Below are positions 20,959-32,081 of a DNA stretch of 64,000 nucleotides, one piece after another; position 1 is the first letter of the stretch, and each line of letters begins with the position of its first letter. The stretch covers positions 1,048,679 to 1,112,678 of the forward strand of contig NC_020169.2 of NCBI RefSeq assembly GCF_000224145.3, in the 5' to 3' direction. The position numbers and the translations under genes are program-made. The notes under the pieces are model-generated. The model was not told the origin of the DNA, did not search any database, and was given only the letters and a program-made list of their open reading frames with translations. This DNA comes from Ciona intestinalis. Its lineage: Eukaryota; Chordata; Ascidiacea; Phlebobranchia; Cionidae.

Positions 20959-22131
20959 AAGGAAACAGAAGCCAACAATATGTGACCTCTGATCGGTGAA
21001 GCGTGGTGTCCATTTGCAGCCTTGTTATCATTACCATTATCAAGGGTGGGGACATTATTGTTGTAACCAGTATATATGCTATGTTAATCTGGTAGAGCAG
21101 ATGTGTGCCGTTTGCCCTCAATCATTTAAAAATCAAGTTTTCTTTAAATATATCCGCCGACAATAATGGGTGCATTGCATGTAGCTTTCATCGGACTGTA
21201 TCCTCGTGGTTTTCGCCCACGGAGATTTCTAAAGCGCAATGACGCTACCAGAGCTACCCTTGCCCTTAAAGTTGCTGTATGTAATTATTCTTGCTCGATC
21301 CGTCGAATTTAGTAATTTTTCATTCATTATCCACTGATTAGTAACGTTGAAAATATGTGACGTTATCATACGTCAAATGCGACGTCGCCCTACGTCATAT
21401 TCGACGATAGGAATGTCTGTTTCGATATATCAGTGCAAGTTTTTTTATTCTACGATCGATCGTGCTTTCTTTTCACATGAGCATTTATATCTTGTATTCT
21501 ACATCACTGAGTAGAAGAAACCAAATAGCAAATTGCTCTCGCATGTTTTGCACACCGCATCTACAACACTTAATTCGAATCAACGTTCACCAATGATGCG
21601 TATTATCTCCACACTCGATTCGGCTGGTGCTTGAATTCAAACATTACCCGCACCGTGTTCAACATACTTTAATTTATCGCTGTATCTTTCAAATTTCATA
21701 CCTATGTCACAATTTTAATTAATCCTTGTGTTACTTCATAACGAAATGTTTTTTTACACGCTGCTCCTTCCTAGCCGCTAGAGGGAGCAAGATATCTTTC
21801 CTTTCCGCATGGTTTTTCCCACGACGTAGAAACTTCTTACCGTGGTCCCACCACTCCAGATATATATGTATGTACAGCACGCAACACCGATATACGGCAA
21901 AATAATAAAGTTGGAACTTTGTCGCTTCTTGTGGAACAAGTTATCAGACAGTATTTTAAATTTAATTGGGGTGAAGTAATTCTTAAATTACACCATGTCA
22001 GTAACAAACGAAAGAGTCTGCGGCGGTAAGTTCGTGATTTACAACTAGCAAAAGTGTCGGACAAAATATATTGTACGCTCGGACAAAATATAAAAGTAAA
22101 TACTCGTGTAATACAAAAGAGAGTGTGATAT
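20959..22131. other. AKT 3' UTR and following intergenic DNA
   Basis: No exon or known repeat is visible. A candidate AATAAA polyadenylation signal is at 21904-21909. A run at 21357-21407 has several GACGT/ACGTC motifs (CRE-like half sites), of unknown meaning. Confidence 0.4.
21904..21909 (+). terminator. Polyadenylation signal AATAAA (AKT, candidate)
   Basis: First clear AATAAA after the AKT stop codon, about 950 bp downstream. Confidence 0.3.
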
Positions 22132-22383
22132 TGTTACTTATTTATTTGGTTCGTATAAAAACAGGTACACACAGTATAGTAACAAATGCGCTCGGCCATC
22201 AAATCAATAGAATGCCAGTAGTTCAATCAAGTTCCAACCAAAGTTAGTTCCAACCAGCTAACATGTGGTGTTACGTGGCTAACACCACGTGATCGCATGC
22301 CAAAACTGCGGCAAGAGACGCCGTACTCAATTAAGCGCGGGCAATCTCCCACGGGCTCTACAATGATTACGACGATTGTTACA
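22132..22383 (-). mobile_element. Solo LTR with a 4-bp target duplication
   Basis: A 252-bp unit with TG...CA ends (TGTTACTT ... GATTGTTACA on the + strand) is flanked on both sides by ATAT (22128-22131 and 22384-22387). It matches a second copy at 32082-32329. That copy is bordered by the complement of a polypurine tract, which fixes the orientation as minus strand. No internal region is present here, so it is a solo LTR left by recombination (inference). Confidence 0.65.
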
Positions 22384-22922
22384 ATATTCCCTAAAAGTGA
22401 TTGCCATAATAAGTTTTAAATATAAGACATTTTGCAACTCGCCAGAAATGCAACGCAGATCTGAAGACTCCAAAGCAGTGTTTTACACTTATTTTGTAGT
22501 TACATTAGCTGGTGTATCACTACTGAGCACGTAAATGCAAAGTCAAAACTCCACGAAGAACAATAGCAACATCCGATCATAGTCAGCAGTTACCGGTTGG
22601 GTCAATGCATGTGTCACGACTTAGTGCTAAGCGTGTACCGCAATTTTCGTCCTGTAACCAGTATATGGGCCATGTCGTTATACATAATTTTCTATTGTTT
22701 CCGTTCCGTATAGCCTAAAACTAACCAAAATAGTTAGAACTTATACGTAGGTTCATAACGAACTCGTGTAAGCCGTATATGTGTGTAACAGTATTATTCG
22801 ACAGAATTTTTGACATTTTACTAAAAAAAGTTACAGATCTTTTTTTAGTGATAAAAAATGTAGTAGTATTATTTGACATGTTTTTGACAGTACTCTGTAA
22901 AAGTAAGAATAACGAGGTAATT

Positions 22923-23005
22923 GAATGGAACTTATTTATCCTCGCATTGCGCAACGACAGTCGTTACGAAACGGGTGTTTATAGGCTACACCTCGCTAAC
23001 AGTGT
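22923..23005 (-). repeat. SINE 3'-end fragment, inverted
   Basis: AACTTATTTATCCTCGCATTG, then ACGACAGTCGTTACGAAACGG and CACCTCGCTA match the SINE tail in reverse. The rest of the element is absent. Confidence 0.5.
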
Positions 23006-23132
23006 GTTGCTGGGAACGGTAGTGACCATACGGATTCGTTTTTGCTGAACAGTCATTTCCGTGCATCTCGATTCTTACATTTCATATATTTAAAATCTCT
23101 TAACGAAAATAAACTCATAACATCGTATAACA

Positions 23133-23210
23133 AGGTGGGGTAAGTTAGGACTGGGGCAAGATGAGACATTTTAAATACCTATTTAAGAGTTTCCATTTGA
23201 TGATATACTA
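23133..23210 (+). repeat. MITE-family fragment (left end only)
   Basis: AAGGTGGGGTAAGTTAGGAC, a second GGGGCAAGATGAGACATTTT and TTTCCATTTGATGATA: a left end, possibly partly duplicated. No right end follows. Confidence 0.4.
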
Positions 23211-23420
23211 TTATTCGACGGTATTCTTATAGTATATATAGTCAAACAATCGCGCACTGAATTCGATTAGTGTTTGTTATAAGTTATTACAAATGTTATG
23301 TTATTATGAGTATAAACGCAGCTTTTCGAAACAATGCATTGTTTTATTTTAGGTTGTTTGGCGTTGAAGTAAGAAACACGTTAAATTTGGCACAAAATTA
23401 AATCTGAACATATAAGCATA

Positions 23421-26400
23421 ATGGCAACAACTGTTAAGGAAGGATGGCTTTTAAAAAGAGGTGAGGATTATATGTAGTTGTGTGTTGAAGTAATGGTCCT
23501 CGGAACATACCGAAATACCGGGTTATGGCTTGTTTTGTCATACGGCATTAGCCATAAAAGTGGGCGCGTTGGGACCAAGACGGGTTTTCATACTAAAGCG
23601 TTGGGTAGGGCAAACAAGTATTGAGATTTAACAAATTATGACGATTTAATATTAAATACATATACACATACACTATATAGCCAGTTGTCATTATTAGCAG
23701 TTTTAATACAATATTAAAAATGAACAATATATATCGTAAGATTAATTAGACAGGGTGCATTGAATGGATAGATACCTTTTTCGGTTATAAGTTTTAGATT
23801 TTTCGTATTAGCGCACATTTTCAATGATTTCATTCAATAAGCAGACTTTGCCGCTGCGAAATCTGTTAATTGTTTCATTTACCGTCTCCGTGGCACAATG
23901 GTTTGCGCGTCGGTCTATAACCAAGAGGTAGTGACTTCAAGGCTCGTCACTGCCACCATTGTGTGCGTAGGCCTATGTGACATTCGTCAAGACACTAAAC
24001 GGCAATTGCTTTAACCCAGTGGTTAGTCAGTCATACAGAAAAAAACAACCACCCCAAAGTTACACTCGTGAATGGAAACAAGGTGTATGTAAGAAGAACA
24101 TTCGTGTTATTACGACAAGGTTGTAGAAGAGTGTAGACCAGACAATTAGCGGCATTTATTTCAACTCAGTGGTCACTGGTTGATTTAATTGTCAGAGAAT
24201 AAAAATATTTATAAAATTTCCAATGGCAAAGGTGCACAAGTGGTAACGGAATAGATGTAACTGCCGAATTCCCAACTTTGAGTTGGCATGTTGGTAGCTA
24301 ATGAGCGATTCCAGCATTTCTATTTGTGTACTTCAATATTACTCTTACTGGTTTTACTGGGTCCCATTTAGTTCTCGAGTCCCAGCTTTGTCTGGTACAT
24401 CTTTCGGGTCACACTTTGTATGCCCGCTATCAGAGTCCGACTCTGCCCTCTATGCAAGATCTAAATGTGCCTTAGTCGCCTACAGAAATGCATGAATGAA
24501 TTTTACTTTGCCTACTTTATCCGCAGGTGAATACATAAAGAACTGGAGGCCAAGATATTTTTATCTAAAATCAGATGGATCATTGCTTGGATATAAAGAA
24601 ATACTAAAACCAGACAATCATTTGGAACCGCTGAATAACTTCAGTATATTAAGTATGTAACGTATTTATTCAACATTAGTTATGTTCTACCACATAGAAA
24701 AGTGAATGAATGTAACGAATGAATGAAAGTAACTAGTAGCCTATGTTGGCTAAAAAGAAAAACATGTAAATCTCATGACTAAACAAATATCTGTACTATA
24801 CAAACGGTTGATGTTTATTGCCATAATAAATTTTATAAAAAATAATTTTCAGGATGCCAGATTATGAAGCTACCCAAACTGGGTGAGAAATTTGTTTTCG
24901 TTGTCCGGTGTTTCCAGTTCACCACTTTAGTTGAACGTACATTCGCATGTACATCAGAAGATGATCAGTAAGTCTAGTCGTATTAAAGATATTTTGTTGA
25001 TTTCCTGATCTGTATTTTCGACCTGCGTTAAAACTATTGGTTGGTAGAAGCCACACCAATTGATATAAATGTATTATATACCGGTGTTGTATTTTGCTGC
25101 TTTTTCTTAAATAACTAACCAGTGATTCATCGGTTTTTGTTACTAAAGCAGGTTATTAAATACCAATTAGAAACTACGTAATATAGTAGGGTGGGGGAAG
25201 ATGGGACACAGTTTCATTCCATTTTCTACTCCAATTTGGTAGTAAACAAAGAAAATTCAAAGAAATATTAAACCGTATGCTCACGACACCCATAGACCGT
25301 TGTTAATTGTTTAAAACATGATAAGGATATTTGGATATTATGTGCTAAAGGTGTCCCATCTTCCCCCATGTATATATATCGTGTGCTTATGAATCAGTTT
25401 AGATACATCACCAAAAAATTTATTTTATTTTACACATAATTTTTTCTGTTTTGTTTCTTTTTTTTTCTTTCTACTCGCACATTTTATTTATGCTTCCTGT
25501 ACGTATTTAGGAAGGAATGGATAAAACTCATGAAAGAAATGTCTGACCAACTTGAGCAATCTTCACGTGCAAGTGTCACAAATTATGTGTCAAATACCTC
25601 AGGACAAAAAGTGATAATTAAGATTCTATCTTCTCCATGTGTACAGTTAATTGTATTTTATTATTTTCTGTATGGGTTGGGTACTATAGAATTGCATGGA
25701 GACCTGGATTTTAAGCTAGAATTTGTCAAAATTAAAAATGGGTAGGCTGTGTGTGTGTGCCATAACATAATGCTTATTATGGTAAAATGTTAAAGCACAA
25801 TGAGCATTATTCCTTGCCGACAAATTGCTTCCAAAAATAGATGTGAAGCCAATGCCTTAACTTATGAGTCTTAAAGTGTAATGATATTAAATGAAATACT
25901 CTGAATTCTTTAAATCACATTAGTTTTATAAAAAGATTGTTCTTTAAAGAAAACGGGTAAATAAACTTTAACTCTTGTGTAAATACTTTTAAATGTACTA
26001 AATACCGGAGAAGACATATCCAGAATTGTTTGTTTTAGACATTAGCGGACTTTGACATATTAAAAGTTATGGAAAAGGGACTTTTTGGGAAAGTATTGCT
26101 CGTAAAAGAGAAGAATACCACGATATATCATGCCATTAAAATGTTGAAGAAAAAAGTTACTGTGACCAAGGTTTGGTGTTCTTCCCTTATAATGTTTTAT
26201 TAATGCCAATCTAAAGCTTCAATTAAAAGTTCATGTAGCTAAGTTTTCTTAGGTCTTTTTTTATAGCTGCAGTATTTTAGTACGTGTGTGACCACCTTTG
26301 CGCCTATGTTACTTTGTAGCACAAAACAGCTTCTCATAACTATTTGTGTACTTTTTAACGATTCCCACAATACATGTACCCCACTTTTTTGCTCAAAATA

Positions 26401-29400
26401 GCATTTATAGCCAGGCCTAATGCTATTGCTGGTCTTTTCGCCGCCCAATGAACCTAGCACTTTCCTAATTTAAATACAACTGTGGATCGTGAACCTATAC
26501 AATTGTTTCAATAGAATGATCTAATACACACACTTCCAGAATTCCGAGCTACACTGCAGTCCAAGCATCCATTTATAACGGTATGTTATTTATATTATAA
26601 CCTGACACTTCCATGCTTTATCAGAAATTAAATACTCCTTTTGAATCATCAAATTCAAATTATACAAGACATACAATTTCTTAAGTACTTTCACTTGGGC
26701 TTTACAATGTTATTTTACCTTAACATACATAATTTTTTTTGACAGGCGTTGGAATCCACATTTCAAACTGATGACTTCCTATGCTTCGTTCTGGAGTATG
26801 TGAATGGTGGAGAGGTGTGTAGACTTGTTACATATATTCTGCAGCTACATATATTCTGCTACCAAGCACACTGTATTATTTGTGAACTAATCTTATTGTC
26901 AATAATTGATAATAATTGAACTAATATTTTGTTTGACATGTTGGAAGCTTTGTTAGGGTCACACAAATATGTTGGCTCAGTTGGTTTGCGCGCCTACTTT
27001 TAGCCACAATTAAGGGGTGGGTTTTCACTGATACCATTGTGAGCATAAGTGTCCTTGGGTAAGACACTTAATGGCAATTTCTCCAACCCTATAAGAACTA
27101 AATTGTAGTTGTCCTAATTGTCAGCCATAAAAAATATATATATAAAATTTAATTTCTCACAGATTCACATACTGTAACTTGAAAGCTGGTACGAGCTGTA
27201 TAAAATAGAACACCTGTGTTATAACAACTGTCATTTTTCGGTAATGTGAGCATAAGCAAGTCCCCCAAATTTAGAACTGGTTAAAGGCAATACGAGGAAG
27301 GAGAAAAACCTCATATGCGAAGTTTGCAAACAGTGTAAACCTAAGAGATATGATGTGTATGATGAAGTGAAACTTGTCTTGTAAGGACTGTTGATACTTT
27401 GCCGAAAAGAGGATAATTAGATGACAATAATACTTTACCAATGTCTAAAAGAAATTATGAACTAGATTTTCTTCCATTTATCACGGGAGCGTGTGTTCAG
27501 TGAAGACAGAGCAAGATTCTATGGAGCAGAAATAATTTTGGCTCTTGATCATCTTCATAAACAGAGTGTTGTTTTTAGGCGTCTTAACGTGAGTAGCTGG
27601 TTTTATTAATGAACTATGACATATACATACACTTGTTATAAAGGATAGCCATGATTTGGTAGGCCTAAAAAAATGTTTACATTACATGAAAAGTAATTAG
27701 AAAAGATTTTGTTTAAAATATTTTTTCCTTGTTTTTTTAATTGGGTAAAATAAATAGTTTTATGTACCATTCGCTGTCAAATATTTTACCACGATGTCAT
27801 AGGGAAACAGAAATTCTATGTACGATAGAGCATATGGTAAAACATGTAACATTATTTGTGTTCGGAGCCGTGGCGCAGTTGGTTACTGTACCTGCCTCTA
27901 ATCTAGCGTTTATATGACTTCAGTGGTCATTGCTGCTACCTAAATGAGAGTATGTGTTGTTGAGCAAGACCCCAATAGCCCATTTCAATCCTGTGGTCAC
28001 TTACCAGGTTTAACAGAGTTTTGCTAAAAAATACCTAAAAAGGATTATAAACATTGTTTATTTTTTATGCCTTCAGTTTTATACTACAGGAGATCCCAGC
28101 TCTAATGAGAACATCTTATAATTAGCGTTATTTTTTCCAACCCATTTACTATACGCATCGATTGGGTAGTCCTAGAAGAAAGTTTTTTTTTGTTAATCAT
28201 TTCCTAATTGTTTTAAACCTGAAAATTTAATCAAAAGGTTGTAAACATATATTATAATTTGATTTCAATTAAAAGTGATAAAAGAATAAATGCTAGAACA
28301 AAAATATCTGGAAAAAAGTCACCCAAAAAATCAACATCAACCAGAACAACGGATCAACGAAAAAGAATCTATATGACCACTTACAGGCTCAATTAGTATA
28401 CTTTTCACATTATTCCAGTGCGTTTTTATTTTAGCTGGAAGTCTTGCTCTTGGACAGCGAAGGACATATCAAGATTGCAAATTATGGTACATGCAAGGAA
28501 GAAGTTGTTGTTGGAACGAAAATTCAAGTATTTAGCGGAAAACCAGAATACCTTGCGCCAGAGGTGTAGCATTCTAGTAGTCCATAATGACATAGCTTTT
28601 ATGAATTGATTAATGGATAATATTTTATGCAGTTACAGGAAAACCTATAAAAAATAGAAACTACATATTTTCTAATGCTGGGATCTGTGATTTAGGCAAC
28701 AGATCACATTATGCTAATCTTCTTTTATCCAGATTCTAACTGCTAATGATTATGGTCCCTCAGTGGATTGGTGGGGGCTTGGTGTAGTGATGTATGAGAT
28801 GATGTGTGGTAGACTTCCATTCTATAATCGTGATCATGATGTTCTATTTGAACTTATTCTCACGAGTGACCTGGGGTTTTCCCCCGGTTTATCAGAAGAT
28901 GGCAAAAATTTGTTATCAGAACTACTAAACAAGGATCCCTTGAAAAGGTAAGGTTTTAGTGTCTGTGCAATTTTATGTAATGTATTGTATAAGCTGAACA
29001 CTGCATGTTTTATGTGAGATAATTTGTTAGCATTTTTTTATTTAAAGTAGCTCATTCTGATCAAATTTCAGACTATTCTGTTTTAATTTACAGATTGGGC
29101 TGCAGTGTAAGAGATGCAGAGGAAGTCATGGCCCACAAATTCTTCTCAAGTATTGTTTGGAAAGATATGTTGGAAAAAAAGGTTTCTTTGTTATTTAAAC
29201 TAGATTTGTTTTGGGTTATAAAAGTTGTAACACATTTAACGCACATGTTTTTGCAACATATGTTCCTTTTTTTAATAATAATTGGTGGTGTTAAATTTAA
29301 CTAGCACATACAAAGTGCAAGTTATATAACAGAAAGGTATAGATAAACCAGCACTGTGAATAACTGAAACCAGCCACACAACAGAAGAGCTTCCATTTTT

Positions 29401-29639
29401 CAGCACCAAAGCTCTTGTCACCCACTTTCGTAAAAAACGACATTATTTAAATGAGATCTATATGGTAACACCCTAGGTTTTTAGGTAATTGACTCACGCT
29501 GGTCCAACTAACTGAATACAACTTGATTTGAAACTTAAAGTAGTCTACATTCATACTTCCTCTGCAGGTCACCCCATCTTTCATACCTGAAGTACAGACT
29601 GAAGAAAAAGCAGCGGCTGCAATTGATCCATTTGAATAA
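23421..29639 (+). CDS. AKT-like pseudokinase (tandem paralogue of AKT, catalytically dead by sequence)
   Basis: Twelve exons parallel AKT: 23421-23460, 24527-24652, 24853-24967, 25511-25613, 26039-26170, 26515-26580, 26746-26814, 27466-27588, 28435-28563, 28733-28947, 29094-29181, 29568-29639; about 425 aa. Most exons match the AKT exon lengths and none has an internal stop or frameshift. The PH domain keeps the phosphoinositide-binding Lys/Arg residues ([20 protein letters not shown]). The kinase domain keeps the ATP lysine (HAIKMLKK) and helix-C Glu, but the glycine loop reads MEKGLFGKV, the catalytic loop RDLKLEN reads RRLNLEV, DFG reads NYG, and the activation-loop KTFCGT reads QVFSGK. 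The homologue of AKT exon 5 is missing, and the exon 4 donor GT is AT (25614). The tail stops early with no turn or hydrophobic motif. It could be a functional pseudokinase or a decaying gene; intact frames favour the former. Confidence 0.75.
23882..24095 (+). repeat. tRNA-derived SINE copy (intron 1 of the AKT-like gene)
   Basis: Head CCGTGGCACAATGGTTTGCG (A-box-like) and TGACTTCAAGGCTCGTCAC (B-box-like) are followed by the body GACACTAAACGGCAATTGC. The distal tail is decayed. Confidence 0.65.
25182..25372 (+). repeat. MITE-family copy, well preserved (intron 3 of the AKT-like gene)
   Basis: Representative of the family, about 190 bp. Left inverted end TAGTAGGGTGGGGGAAGATG and right end GGTGTCCCATCTTCCCCC are near-perfect complements. 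The non-coding core contains TTTGGTAGTAAACAAAGAA, CCCATAGACCGTTGTTAATTG and TTTAAAACA. There is no ORF. Ends merge into TATA, suggesting a TA or TATA target. This size and structure fit a MITE; a ~190-bp MITE-like family (Cimi-1) is described from Ciona and may be the same, which I cannot check. Confidence 0.85.
26965..27260 (+). repeat. tRNA-derived SINE copy (intron 8 of the AKT-like gene)
   Basis: Head TTGGCTCAGTTGGTTTGCGC, body TGTCCTTGGGTAAGACACTT and tail GCTGGTACGAGCTGTATAAA are all recognisable; diverged over its whole length. Confidence 0.65.
27867..28040 (+). repeat. SINE copy, 3'-truncated (intron 9 of the AKT-like gene)
   Basis: Head GAGCCGTGGCGCAGTTGGTT and body up to TCCTGTGGTCACTTACC. 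The tail is not recognisable. Confidence 0.55.
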
Positions 29640-29653
29640 TTCGATTTGTGTAA

Positions 29654-29932
29654 GTGTATACGGTGTATATGGTGTATACGGTGTATATGGTGTATATGGT
29701 GTATACGGTGTATATGGTGTATACGGTGTATATGGTGTATATGGTGTATACGGTGTATACGGTGTATACGGTGTATATGGTGTATATGGTGTATACGGTG
29801 TATACGGTGTATACGGTGTATACGGTGTATACGGTGTATACGGTGTATACGGTGTATACGGTGTATATGGTGTATACGGTGTATATGGTGTATATGGTGT
29901 ATATGGTGTATATGGTGTATATGGTGTATATG
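29654..29932 (+). repeat. 9-bp minisatellite, 31 units of GTGTATAYG
   Basis: Thirty-one uninterrupted 9-mers, each GTGTATACG or GTGTATATG, with no other variation; C and T units are interspersed, with a run of eight C units and a final run of six T units. No unit creates a stop in any frame, which explains long open frames of VYG/CIR/VYM-type repeats on both strands that should not be read as genes. The array begins where AKT exon 13 has its GTAAGTG donor, 15 bp after the stop codon of the AKT-like gene. Confidence 0.97.
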
Positions 29933-30297
29933 GTGTTAATGTCAAGAAAATGTTTATTGTTGTGTGTCAACTGTTTCAAGCTATTTTACTGTTATCTATG
30001 CATACCATTTTGTTTCACTAAACTATTTTGCTATTAAGCCTATTATGCAGCAAGAATTGTTCAGTACCACGAGAAATAGGGCAAGACACACACTAGATAT
30101 ATCGTAGATATTATTTATAAGTCCCAATACTGCAATATTTTCTTCTTTTTAAATCCACAGCAACGTAAATGGAAACTGGATGATCCTAGTATATAATGAA
30201 CAGAGCAGCAGTTTTTAGTGACCATTTTCAACGCTTCCCAGTTATGCCCTGGTCATTCAACTTGGACATTCTACTAATTACACCCCAAATATATACA

Positions 30298-30488
30298 GTA
30301 CGGTGGGAAAAGATGGGACACCTTTTAAGTCTATTTTCTCGTCCCATTTAGTGGTAAATAAAGAACATTAGAAGAATTATAAAACTATATCCTTACAACT
30401 TCCATAGACCGATGTTAATTATTAAAAACACGATCAGGATACTTGTATATTATGTGCTAAAGGTGTCCCATTTCCCCACCTTACTATA
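30298..30488 (+). repeat. MITE-family copy
   Basis: Left end CGGTGGGAAAAGATGGGACA and right end GTCCCATTTCCCCACCTTACTATATA. Stands alone in intergenic DNA. Confidence 0.8.
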
Positions 30489-31210
30489 TATCTTCTAAAA
30501 ATAGTTTTTGGAAATTTAATAGCACAACAACATATTATAAGCTGGTACGATACAAAATCCTATAACATACAGTTTTAAGTAATACTAATGTACCGCAAAT
30601 CAAATGTACGTGGCTATAGTAAGCATGTGTGTAAATTTTGCTCGTTGCGGAAAATAAATTATTCAAGTGAATTACGGTAATAAATAATCTTCGTCGTATT
30701 TAACATTTATTCCTGCACTTATTTTTTTAATATTGTTTTCTAATTTTCCCTCCCCATGCCTGTACAGAAATTCCTTTTCAAGGTGGCGTCGCGATAATGC
30801 CAATATTTACCACATCCAACGTTACAACAACCGATCGTGTCGCGGAAAATGCGGTTATGTAAACCGCCCTTTTAAAATAAATAATATTTATAAAAGTGAA
30901 ACATTTATTTTGCTAGTATAAAATTAAGGATTAAAAAAAAAGATATACAGCTAATTCTTATTTTACTTCAAGTTCCGTAATGCAGACTGCCTTTTCCGCC
31001 ATTTAAATCGGAGACAAATTTGAAACACTTAAGCGTGTACAATTTTCTCTCAATTCTGCTATAGACAGCTAAATATATATCTTAATATATACTCATAGAA
31101 AGCTCTCCAATCAAAGAAAGTTTCTTTAATTAGTAATCCTTGGTATAATAAATGTATGCCTTAAAATATATATAAATATCTAAGCTGCTGGTTGGGTGTA
31201 AATGTATAAA

Positions 31211-31287
31211 TGTAGTAGGGTGGGGGAAGAAAGGACACTTTGTCAAACGAGACTTTTTCTAAAATTTTTAAACTACAAAATTGCTAG
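31211..31287 (+). repeat. MITE-family left end, cut by the gap
   Basis: TAGTAGGGTGGGGGAAGAAAGG followed by non-canonical sequence. The same truncated left end recurs at 32853 in the second haplotype copy. Confidence 0.5.
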
Positions 31288-31412
31288 NNNNNNNNNNNNN
31301 NNNNNNNNNNNNNNNNNNNNNNNNNNNNNNNNNNNNNNNNNNNNNNNNNNNNNNNNNNNNNNNNNNNNNNNNNNNNNNNNNNNNNNNNNNNNNNNNNNNN
31401 NNNNNNNNNNNN
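31288..31412. other. Assembly gap (N)
   Basis: 125 undefined bases inside the first haplotype copy. Confidence 0.98.
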
Positions 31413-31879
31413 CATGTTTGTTCCACAAAAGATCAACCCTCTACAGTTAATCTAACCTCTTTGAGAATAAGTGTAGATACGCATTGTATCACTTTAGGAA
31501 GTGGTGAACCTCGACAATGCTTCAAAATGTCCAATTTAGTAAATTTTAAAAAAATGTTACTAACGCGGTAATTACTCAATTTTAAAGGGTAATATTAATC
31601 ACATGATATTTGGTAATCGCCAAAACAGTAATAGTTTGATAACAACACGTCAACCGTTGTGGAACTTCCAGACACGTGCTTAATTATAAGGAGTTTACAT
31701 AGATGTATTCTCATGTTTAGTTTAAAATATTTTATCGAATGCTATCAATAGTTTAATGTTGAAGACACATTTAGAAGAAACGCATTCGATTTAACCAATC
31801 GTGGATTAATTGTGCAATTTTAAATCTGAACATTTATTCTTGAATCATTAAAAATAGTGTTATTTTATTTTAGACATAT

Positions 31880-32081
31880 AATATAGTAGGTTGGGGGGAG
31901 ATAGGACACCTTTAGCACATAATATCGAAATATTCTGATCGTGTTTTAAACAATTAACAACGGCCTATGGGAGTCGTAAGGATATGGTTTTATTCTTTTT
32001 TTAAATGTTCTTTGTTTACTACCAAATGGAACGAGAAAATAGATTGAAATGGTGTCCCATTTCCCCCCACCCCACTATATG
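31880..32081 (-). repeat. MITE-family copy abutting an LTR
   Basis: Inverted orientation (CACCTTTAGCACATAATATCG, GTTCTTTGTTTACTACC). The right end ACCCCACTATATG touches the LTR terminus at 32082. Confidence 0.85.

Larger units (their letters stand above)
22388..23420. other. Intergenic region between AKT and the AKT-like gene
   Basis: Repeat-rich and without exons: an inverted SINE tail at about 22923-23005 and a MITE left end at 23133-23210. The last 90 bp match the AKT 5' leader, so the upstream part of the tandem duplication starts near 23350. Confidence 0.45.
31040..32081 (+). repeat. First copy of a duplicated intergenic locus (haplotype A, carries the LTR element)
   Basis: 31040-31287 matches 32692-32931 and about 31685-32081 matches 32984-33366, apart from small indels and an N gap. 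In this copy the final MITE is followed immediately by LTR sequence; in the second copy it is followed by unique DNA. Confidence 0.75.

Noticed and set aside
23882-28040. tRNA-like A and B boxes at 23.9, 27.0 and 27.9 kb (also 52.0 kb) as possible tRNA genes
   Set aside because: No complete cloverleaf is visible, and each box pair is followed by the same SINE body and tail, so they are SINE heads.
29535-30037. Long open frames of repeated dipeptide or tripeptide on both strands
   Set aside because: They are a by-product of the 9-bp minisatellite, whose units have no stop in any frame; nothing upstream or downstream is coding in those frames.
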